Positions 27,631 to 34,150 of a stretch of 61,632 bases of DNA are shown piece after piece (within the stretch, counting starts at the first letter, position 1; each line of letters begins with the position of its first letter). A program made the position numbers and the translations under genes. The notes under the pieces were generated by a model. That model was not told the DNA's origin. It searched no databases and worked only from the letters and a program-made list of their open reading frames with translations. Source of the DNA: an uncultured Acidimicrobiales bacterium (GTDB taxonomy: Bacteria; Actinomycetota; Acidimicrobiia; Acidimicrobiales; SZUA-35); contig CAKZXA010000012.1 in assembly GCA_937922045.1 (NCBI GenBank), positions 1-61,632 on the forward strand. The letters are read 5' to 3'.

Positions 27631-29534
27631 GTCGTCTCCTCCGTCCCGACACCATCACTATCGACACCATCACTATCGACATCATCACGATCGACGGCGT
27701 CCTCGATGGTGCTGTCGTAGGCATCGATTAGGGCGGCGTAGGCGGGGAGTGTTGAATACAGATCGGCGTGGCGGCCCAAACCGAAGACGCGACCATCCTC
27801 CACGTAGATTACAGAGTCGGCCAACAGGATCGAACTCCGTCGGTAGGCCACGATCGCCACGCTCGTATCGAGCTTGGCTAGGGCATCCAGAATGGCGGCT
27901 TCTACCGCTGGGTCGACCGCCGAGGTGGCGTCGTCGAGGATCAGGAGGCGTGGTCGACGAATCAAGGCGCGGGCCAGGGCTACCCGTTGACGTTGACCTC
28001 CCGACAGGGCAGCGCCTCGCTCGCCGACCGTGGTGTTGTAACCGTCGGGCAAGGAACCGATGAAGGTGTCGGCCTGGGCGAGTCGGGCGGCGTCGACCAC
28101 CTGCTCGTCGGTGAAATCTCCGCCGAGGGTGATGTTGGCCTCGATGGTGTCGTCGAAGAGGAACGCCTCCTGGAAAACGATGGCGGTCTGATCGGCCATG
28201 GCGTTGCGTTCAAGGCCGATGAGGCCGTGGCCATCGAGCGAAATTCGGCCTGAGATTGGATCGAAGAGACGCACCATGAGTTGGGCCACCGTCGACTTGC
28301 CCGAGCCGGTGGGCCCGACGATCGCCACCGTGGTTCCCGGAGCAACATCGAGCGAAATGGACTCGATGCCCCTACCTTCTCCAGCCTTCGATAGGGTCGC
28401 TGCCGCTTCGGTGCCATCGCCGAGGTTGGCCACCGAATCCTCGGGGTAGGTGTAGGCGATCGTGTCGACGTTGGCCTTGGCCGCCCCGACCGGGTCGGGT
28501 ACCAGCGAGCCGTAGGGAACCTCGTCGGTCTCCTGCAGAACCGCCTCCACGCGGCGCCACCCGGCTACCGCTGCTGGCAACTGAAGCAAGAGCCAGGCGA
28601 ACACCCTCATGGGCAAGGCCACGAGCCTGAAAAGGTAGGCGAAGGTGACGAGTGTTCCTGCGGTGATGACACCGGCCTCAACCCTCCAGGCGCCAACGGC
28701 CAGGATGGCCAGGGTTCCAAGGCTTGGTAGGGCTTCCATCAGGGGGTCGAAAACGGCTCGAAGCCGGCCGACGTCGACCATGCGATCGCGCAGCTCATCG
28801 GAGCTCGCCCCGAACCGTCCGACCTCAGCGTCTTCCCGGCCAAGTGTTTTTACCACGAGGGCGGCGTCGAACGACTCGTGCGCGATCTCGCTCACCTCGG
28901 CTCGAAGTTGTTGAGCTTGGGTGGTCACGATTCGCATGCGCTTTTGAAAGGCGATGTTTACCAGTGCGAGCGTTGGGCCAACGGCGAACCCAACGAGGGC
29001 GAGAAAAGGATCGGTGAGCAGTAGTAGCACACCGGTGATGGCCAGCATCACCGTCACGCCCATCGCCATGGGGAGTGGGCTGGCAATGTTCGACGCGGTC
29101 TCGACGTCGGCGTTCACGTTGGACAGCAACTGGCCGGTGGGGTGTCGCCGATGCCATTCGATAGGCAAGGTCAGGTAGCGGTCGGTCACCTCAACCCGAT
29201 CTCGGGCTTGCAGTTGGTACTGGGCCGAATACGCTCCAAAGCGACGAAGGCCGATCCCGGCGCCTCGAATGGTGGCGACACCGAGAATTGCAGCGGCGGC
29301 CCCAGCCATGGCGGCGACGGTCAGTTCGCCTCGGGCTATCGCCGGCAGCAGGACATCGTCGGTTACCCAGCCGATCACAAACGACGACGCCACCGTGGCG
29401 ATCGCGTAGCACACCGTGCCGACGCCACCGATGGCGAAGGCCCGCCGAGCGCGCCGAAGCTGACGCCGGATAAGAGCGAGACCCTCACCTCGGTCGACCT
29501 CAAGGGGTCTCGGCGCTTCGGCTACATCGGTCAC
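27627..29534 (-). CDS. ABC exporter half-transporter, degenerate NBD
   Basis: A 635-residue TMD-NBD half-transporter, the partner of the downstream gene. The membrane domain covers about residues 30-330; a 25-residue insertion precedes the NBD. Walker A is GPTGSGKST and the signature LSGGQRQR is intact, but the Walker B region reads LLILDDATSAVDP, so Asp replaces the catalytic Glu, and the switch His is replaced (VAYRRSS instead of AHRxS). These changes are the known marks of the degenerate subunit of heterodimeric exporters. The C-terminal tail is a repetitive Asp-rich segment. No TA or toxin gene accompanies the pair. Confidence 0.92.
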   Translation of the reverse strand: MTDVAEAPRPLEVDRGEGLALIRRQLRRARRAFAIGGVGTVCYAIATVASSFVIGWVTDDVLLPAIARGELTVAAMAGAAAAILGVATIRGAGIGLRRFGAYSAQYQLQARDRVEVTDRYLTLPIEWHRRHPTGQLLSNVNADVETASNIASPLPMAMGVTVMLAITGVLLLLTDPFLALVGFAVGPTLALVNIAFQKRMRIVTTQAQQLRAEVSEIAHESFDAALVVKTLGREDAEVGRFGASSDELRDRMVDVGRLRAVFDPLMEALPSLGTLAILAVGAWRVEAGVITAGTLVTFAYLFRLVALPMRVFAWLLLQLPAAVAGWRRVEAVLQETDEVPYGSLVPDPVGAAKANVDTIAYTYPEDSVANLGDGTEAAATLSKAGEGRGIESISLDVAPGTTVAIVGPTGSGKSTVAQLMVRLFDPISGRISLDGHGLIGLERNAMADQTAIVFQEAFLFDDTIEANITLGGDFTDEQVVDAARLAQADTFIGSLPDGYNTTVGERGAALSGGQRQRVALARALIRRPRLLILDDATSAVDPAVEAAILDALAKLDTSVAIVAYRRSSILLADSVIYVEDGRVFGLGRHADLYSTLPAYAALIDAYDSTIEDAVDRDDVDSDGVDSDGVGTEETT

Positions 29535-29742
29535 TCGACCAGGCTAGAGGCCCTTGCCCTGGTCTTGGTCTGAGCCGCCTTCTCCTAGGTCGAGGTCTGT
29601 GTCGTCCAAGGTGGGACAGGTAGCGGGCCTTTTCGATCCTGATCAGGCTTCGTATGCCGAGCATCTCGCGATCTGCGATCGTGGACCTTAGCCAGTTCCG
29701 GCCGGGCGTACATGGGGAGGCTGGCGATCACTTCGCCCGTTC

Positions 29743-31278
29743 CTAGAGCTGCGCGTACCAGTCGTAACCACGCTCGAACCAGTAGTCGGTGGGCTGATCG
29801 TTGGTGAACTGCACGGTACCGATGCGCTTCAAACACTTGATCCCGTACTTGTTCGGCGTGGCCAGCCGAAGTGGTGCGCCGTGCTCCTCGGTGAGCGGTT
29901 CGCCCTGGAGTTCATAAGCCAGGAGCATCTGGGGATTGAGCATCGATTCGATATCGATGCCGACGTAGTACTCGCCGTCGGGTGTTTCCAACGACACAAA
30001 ATCGCTCGGTCGTTCGCTCGACGCACCGGAAGACAGCTCGTCGGCGTAGAGGGCGGCGAGGTCGCTGAAGCGGGCACCACCCCAGGTCACGATGTGGCTC
30101 CAGCCTTCGACACATTTATGTTCTGCGGTGAACTCCACCTTCGGTAAGGCCCGAATGTCGTCCAAGGTGTGGGTACCGAGCTCTGATCCGTCGGGGCCGA
30201 GAACCGTCATTTGCCAGCCCTCAAGTCGGATCGGACTCTCCAAACCGATGCGGCCATTGACCCGCATCATCGACGATGCGGATCGGGCAAACGTTGGCGC
30301 CGTTCGATTGGCGGAAAGAGGCCGCCACAAGGCTTCGTTGAACTCATGACCCTGGCGGAGAACGTCGGGGATCCGGTTGCTCAGCGGTCGGTTCTGAACC
30401 CAACGCCAACCGAAGGCCGCCCCCGCCGCGGCCACAACACCCGTTAGCACCGAACGCCGGGTCCGCCCCCCGTAGGTAGCTAGATCCACCGATGCGTCGG
30501 GCACAGCACCGACCTCGGCCGGTAGTGCCGTGGTGGGATCGTCAACCTTCTCAAAACCTGTGACCATGCTGTAGAAATTGCGCCATCCCGAACGGGCAAC
30601 CTGCAAGACATGGATAACGAAGAAGGCTATGAAGCCAATGGTGACGAAGAAATGAATGGTGCGCGCCACTTCGTAGCCGCCGAACAGGGTGGTTAACAGG
30701 CCGAGTCCGGTCGGCTTGTAGATGGCGAAACCGGTGAGCAAGGCCACAAGCCCCATCAGGAGAACGAGGGCGTAGGTGATGCGTTGAGCTGCGTTGTACT
30801 GCCCCTGCTCGGGGAGTGGCCGCTTGATCAACCGGCCGAGGTAGAGATCATGCGCCACGACGATGAGAGCATCGCCGAGCGCTTTGCGGCCGGGCGCCAA
30901 TCGTCGCCACAGGCCAGTTCGCCACAAATAGATGCCGTAGGCGATGCCGTTGAGTGCGAAAAACCAGCCGAAGGTGAAGTGGAACGCCATCCCCCTCGCC
31001 AGCTTCCGGTCGAGCCCGAGGGTCTCGTTCACCGCATCGGGGAGAAAGTCGAACCAGTGCCAGCCGATCAGGCCGATACCGAAGCCATAAGGATCTCGGG
31101 TGTCGGCCCAGTAGATGCGTAGGCCGCTCCAGATCATGATGGTGAGCAAAGGAAAGTTGATCCAATGCATCCAGCGTGTTCCTCGACGATGGCGCTGGAT
31201 CGCGTGTGGCTCATCGTCGGATGTTGTGATCTGAGCCGCGTCGCGGTCAGTAGGTGGTGACGGGGCGAGATTCGTCAT
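29743..31278 (-). CDS. Cytochrome b561 - molybdopterin (sulfite oxidase-type) oxidoreductase fusion
   Basis: A 511-residue protein from the ATG at 31278. Residues about 30-240 are a four-helix b-type cytochrome domain with haem-ligand His residues in RWMHWINF, MAFHFTFGWFF, TIHFFVTIGF and IHVLQVARSG. A middle segment RTRRSVLTGVVAAAGAAFGW resembles a Tat signal/transmembrane helix. Residues about 300-511 form a sulfite-oxidase/MsrP-type Moco domain; the Moco-binding Cys is in EHKCVEGWS, followed by GVRFSDL-like GARFSDLAALY and ending TPNKYGIKCLKRIG. Usually the haem and Moco subunits are separate genes, as in MsrPQ or YedYZ; here electron transfer is built into one chain. The substrate is unknown. 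Confidence 0.88.
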   Translation of the reverse strand: MTNLAPSPPTDRDAAQITTSDDEPHAIQRHRRGTRWMHWINFPLLTIMIWSGLRIYWADTRDPYGFGIGLIGWHWFDFLPDAVNETLGLDRKLARGMAFHFTFGWFFALNGIAYGIYLWRTGLWRRLAPGRKALGDALIVVAHDLYLGRLIKRPLPEQGQYNAAQRITYALVLLMGLVALLTGFAIYKPTGLGLLTTLFGGYEVARTIHFFVTIGFIAFFVIHVLQVARSGWRNFYSMVTGFEKVDDPTTALPAEVGAVPDASVDLATYGGRTRRSVLTGVVAAAGAAFGWRWVQNRPLSNRIPDVLRQGHEFNEALWRPLSANRTAPTFARSASSMMRVNGRIGLESPIRLEGWQMTVLGPDGSELGTHTLDDIRALPKVEFTAEHKCVEGWSHIVTWGGARFSDLAALYADELSSGASSERPSDFVSLETPDGEYYVGIDIESMLNPQMLLAYELQGEPLTEEHGAPLRLATPNKYGIKCLKRIGTVQFTNDQPTDYWFERGYDWYAQL

Positions 31279-31489
31279 GGTCTCAACCCTAGGCAGTGTG
31301 TGGCCGCTACGGAGGGACAGGTGATCGAGCTGTGTTGCTGTTGACACAATGTTGTCGGCTAGTTTCGTTTCCGTTTAGCTGCCAGGCTCGTCGAGGACGC
31401 CGGCCAACACAACTGCCTCTGCGGTCGCCGCCCGAATCTTTAAGCCGCGCGTGGCAGCAATGAACGATCAGGCAGTGATCGCAGAGGCA

Positions 31490-31515
31490 GCTATACCGTG
31501 CTGCTATACCGTGCT
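31490..31515. repeat. 13-bp tandem duplication in a 380-bp non-coding spacer
   Basis: The unit GCTATACCGTGCT occurs twice head to tail. The surrounding spacer (31279-31658) holds no convincing gene. A minus-strand frame at 31570-31307 begins well (GGAAGG then ATG, MKKLLTAL) but then becomes Cys/Arg-rich without family character, and a better-looking C-terminus (KIRAATAEAVVLAGVLDEPGS) lies in another frame. This suggests a small gene broken by the duplication, at low confidence. Confidence 0.35.
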
Positions 31516-31658
31516 GCGATTCCTGAGTCGGGCGCCGACTCCGGCATAGCGCAGTCAGTAGTTTCTTCATCGTCGCAACCTTCCGCTTGCCCGGCGACCC
31601 TCTGCCACCGGAGGTTGCTTGACGTCAAACGGGAGCCCGTACCGCGGAGGTCCTGCAC

Positions 31659-32231
31659 CTAGCTGGGTTGACGGAGCATGCCCCACATGTGAGGACCGTC
31701 GAGCGGCACGTCCCACTCACTGCGCACCTCGAATCCATGACGGCGGTAGTACGCCACGTTCTCGATCGTCTCGGTCTCCAGGTAGCAAGCCAGACCGGCC
31801 TCGTCAGCCGTTGCGAAAACGATGCCCATGAGCGCAGCCCCAAGCCCCTGGCGTTGCCAGTCGGGATGGGTCGCTAGAACGTTGAGGTACCAATGGGGCT
31901 CTGGTGGTGTGTTGCTCTGGATCTTGTCGACGAGGACATGGAATCGTTCGAGTCGCCACGGTGGGTGTTCGCCGTTTGCGCCCACAACTTCATCGGGAGG
32001 TGGTGGCCGGCCCGGTGGTGACCATCCAGCAACGGCGACCCCGTCGGGCGTGCACCACTGGGTTTCGGTGTGCTGCCACCGTCGGCACAGCGAGGCCATC
32101 AAGGCCTGCCCATTAGAAAGGTAGTCTTCATCGTCTGGAAACAGCCAGCGCATGACCGGATCCTCAGCGAAAGCGCGGGAGATGGTGCGAACGAGGCGGG
32201 CGGTGTCGTTGGCTGTTGCCGGTCGAATCAT
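31659..32231 (-). CDS. GNAT-family N-acetyltransferase
   Basis: A 190-residue acetyltransferase. It begins MIRPATANDTARLVRTISRAFAEDPVMRWLFPDD, typical of the GNAT subgroup with an N-terminal helix pair. The acetyl-CoA-binding motif A is LNVLATHPDWQRQGLGAALM, and the C-terminal beta-bulge LETETIENVAYYRRHGFEV is the usual end. The acceptor substrate cannot be read from sequence. It stands alone, divergent from the following membrane-protein gene. Confidence 0.9.
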   Translation of the reverse strand: MIRPATANDTARLVRTISRAFAEDPVMRWLFPDDEDYLSNGQALMASLCRRWQHTETQWCTPDGVAVAGWSPPGRPPPPDEVVGANGEHPPWRLERFHVLVDKIQSNTPPEPHWYLNVLATHPDWQRQGLGAALMGIVFATADEAGLACYLETETIENVAYYRRHGFEVRSEWDVPLDGPHMWGMLRQPS

Positions 32232-32343
32232 GATGCGTACACCCTAGGGAGATTGACGCCTACACGGCCAGCGCTGAACCGGACTGACCGACTTCGTGAT
32301 GCCTTGAATGGGGCTCAAAAACGGTCGGTGTTAGCATTTGGCA

Positions 32344-32937
32344 GTGCTAACCCCGACTCACGCCCTTCTCGGCATGGCCGTTTTTGGCCGGACGCCACCA
32401 AGACGGGCGTTGCTTGGTGCCCTCATCGGAGCGCTCTTACCAGACGCATTCATGGTGCCACTTCTGGTTTACGCCGCCGCCAACGGCATGTCCGGGTCGG
32501 CGGTGTGGGATGACCTCTACTGGCAAGAGCCATGGCAAACAATGGGTGCCGTCTCAAACTCGGTCTTCCTGTGGGCGCTCGTCGCCGCTATCGGCTGGCG
32601 GTATCAAGCTCGTTTGGCCGCTTCAGCCGATGACACCGGCCGGCTCACCCAACGGTCCTCGGTCGCCGCTTGGGGTCCATTTCTGTTCGCTCTGGGAGCG
32701 TCGGCATTCGTTCACGTATCGTTCGACTTCCTCGTCCACGCCGACGATGCCCATCGCCACTTCTGGCCTGTATCGAATTGGCGTTTCGAGTCGCCGGTGT
32801 CCTACTGGGATACCGACCACTACGCCAGGTGGTTCATGCCGGTCGAAGCAATGATCGCTCTCAGCTCGATCGTCGTGTTGGTGCGCCGATCATCCATCAA
32901 ACGTAGATTGCGGCGTGCCTTTCGGCTTAGCGGGTGA
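32344..32937 (+). CDS. Membrane protein of the YdjM-like / so-called CobQ-annotated family
   Basis: About 197 residues with three or four hydrophobic helices. The conserved look is LTPTHALLGMAVFGR at the start, LLGALIGALLPD, WDDLYWQEPWQT, and a polar block VSFDFLVHADDAHRHFWPVSNWRFESPVSYWD near the end. This pattern is common in small actinobacterial and proteobacterial membrane proteins that databases label cobalamin biosynthesis protein CobQ without evidence; the His/Asp residues suggest a metal-dependent membrane hydrolase. I place the start at GTG 32344; a TTG 6 nt earlier is possible. There is no ribosome site, and the start lies inside a dyad, GTTAGCA-N8-TGCTAAC (32330-32351), suggesting leaderless translation under repressor control. 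Confidence 0.75.
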   Translation: MLTPTHALLGMAVFGRTPPRRALLGALIGALLPDAFMVPLLVYAAANGMSGSAVWDDLYWQEPWQTMGAVSNSVFLWALVAAIGWRYQARLAASADDTGRLTQRSSVAAWGPFLFALGASAFVHVSFDFLVHADDAHRHFWPVSNWRFESPVSYWDTDHYARWFMPVEAMIALSSIVVLVRRSSIKRRLRRAFRLSG

Positions 32938-32980
32938 AGCAGCGGCAGGGGTACCACGTCGTGGCGGCTGCGGACCGGTG

Positions 32981-33619
32981 CTACAGCTCGGCCGCGAACT
33001 CCAGAATCGCTGCCTGTTTCTCACCATCGAAACCGAAGATCAGAGGGCTACCGGTTTCAAGGTCGGCGGACACAACCATCATCTGCGAATTGGCTTGCAC
33101 ATCGAAGGCCTGCCAGGTGGTGAAGTTCGGATCCCAGAGCATGGTCGGTGTTTGGAGAGCATGGTCAGCCACGAACGATTGGGCGTAAGCGAAATCATCT
33201 TGGGCGCCGACGCCGATGACCTGGATCTTGTCGATGTTGTCTTGAGCAAACTGCTCAACGGCAGGCGCTTCGCGCCTGCAGGTGGGTCAATGCGGTGCGT
33301 AGAACCACAGCAGCACCGGACGATCACCGTCGACTGCGGCCCGGATTGTCGAGACTGAACCATCGGCGACAGCCAGCACCTCGATATCTCGGGCATCGTC
33401 TGACGATTCGAGCTCTGACTGGTTCTCTTCAGCCGTCTCTTCGGCTGAAGGAACGGCTGGTCCCTCGGTGCCATCGCCGGCCTCGGTGGTTGACCCGCCG
33501 CCACAGGCAGCCAGCAGCAGTGCGAACACCGCCGGGAAAAGCACGGAGAACAGCGTGGTTCGCCGCCGTCGCTTGGGCCGCGGCGGCTGATCGTTTACGG
33601 GCACAGTCTTCTTCTTCAC
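32981..33619 (-). CDS. Probable selenoprotein: lipid-anchored TlpA/thioredoxin-like protein with UxxC active site
   Basis: Reading through one in-frame TGA (33287-33289) gives a single 212-residue protein. The N-terminus is an Arg-rich start, hydrophobic helix and lipobox LLAAC, then an acidic Glu/Ser tether. The thioredoxin fold begins RPVLLWFYAPH. The next codons read TGA-CCC-ACC-TGC, that is U111-P-T-C114, where relatives have CPTC. The frame continues without error through RREAPAVEQFAQ, IQVIGVGAQDDFAYAQSFV and TMLWDPNFTTWQAF to a TAG-type stop near 32981. A conserved C-terminal half after a stop codon argues against a simple pseudogene. A perfect hairpin starts 8 nt after the TGA. The start is the GTG at 33619, not certain. 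It would act as a thiol/selenol redox protein outside the membrane. Confidence 0.75.
33261..33279 (-). promoter_or_regulatory. SECIS-like hairpin just downstream of the in-frame UGA
   Basis: On the message strand, GCAGGCGC pairs perfectly with GCGCCUGC around a GAA triloop. The stem starts 8 nt after the UGA and the loop lies 16-18 nt after it, with G as first loop base. This fits the published bacterial SECIS consensus: a short stem, a small apical loop with an early G, and the loop about 16-37 nt from the UGA. It lies within coding sequence (codons for RREAPA). Confidence 0.7.
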
Positions 33620-33731
33620 GCAACGACTAACCGGCAGACCGTCGGATGAATTCCGCGATCGTGGCAGGAAATGGCACCCGGAGGCCAAGAAATTCTGCCG
33701 CCAGGTAAAGATCCGGCGTGATTCGTTGCTG

Positions 33732-33752
33732 TGTGACCCCTAAAGGGACACA
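33732..33752. promoter_or_regulatory. Dyad upstream of the selenoprotein gene
   Basis: TGTGaCCC and GGGaCACA face each other across a 5-bp AT-rich centre (CTAAA). The site lies about 115 bp upstream of the selenoprotein start and beside the decayed sigma-factor gene. It is a possible operator for either divergent promoter; inference only. Confidence 0.3.
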
Positions 33753-33789
33753 TTCGCAGCGAAGATTGCCCGCGCCGGGTGGAATCGGA

Positions 33790-34120
33790 GGACCGCAAGG
33801 CCTATTACGCTGGTCGAGTGGGGGAATCGGCGTTGGAGGGCTTTGACGATCTTTTTCATGAAGAGCAAGACGCCATTCGAGGCCAGTGTCACCAAACCTC
33901 AGCGACGCTCATCCGGCCCGAGCGATCGTCTGGAGGCGGCACTGGGTGTGTTGACTCCCAAGCAGCGGGCCATGATCGTTTTGCACTACTTTGATGATCC
34001 GCCGAGGCCTAGCCGAGCTCTCGGATTGGGCGCCTGACAGAATCGACCTCGTCGACATGCGCGACGCTGGTTTCCGCAAGCGCTGTAACCGCACCGTGGG
34101 ACGACTAGCGGCCGACTAGA
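33790..34120 (+). pseudogene. Relic of an ECF (SigE-like) sigma factor gene
   Basis: Three readable pieces occur in different frames. An N-terminal region-2 start (EGFDDLF, about 33838-33858) is followed by loss of most of region 2. A region-4 piece, RLEAALGVLTPKQRAMIVLHYFDD, covers about 33930-34000. A C-terminal piece, DMRDAGFRKRCNRTVGRLAAD, ends at a stop near 34120. The LTPKQRAMIVLHYFDD motif is diagnostic of ECF sigma region 4. The deletions and shifts mean no functional product. It lies immediately upstream of a large secreted-protein gene, which it may once have controlled. Confidence 0.65.
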
Positions 34121-34150
34121 CAATTCGCTGCTCCTACAGGTGTGCTGTGT

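Noticed and set aside
27627-29534. Decayed ABC ATPase
   Set aside because: Loss of the catalytic Glu and switch His is the normal state for one half of heterodimeric exporters, and the reading frame is intact.
31307-31570. An 87-codon minus-strand gene beginning MKKLLTAL
   Set aside because: Although it has a ribosome-site-like GGAAGG, the rest is Cys/Arg-rich, contains a tandem duplication and has no family character; at best a broken small gene.
32330-32351. CIRCE element for HrcA
   Set aside because: TTAGCA/TGCTAA half-sites look similar, but the spacing is too short and the inner CTC/GAG parts are missing; no chaperone gene is nearby.
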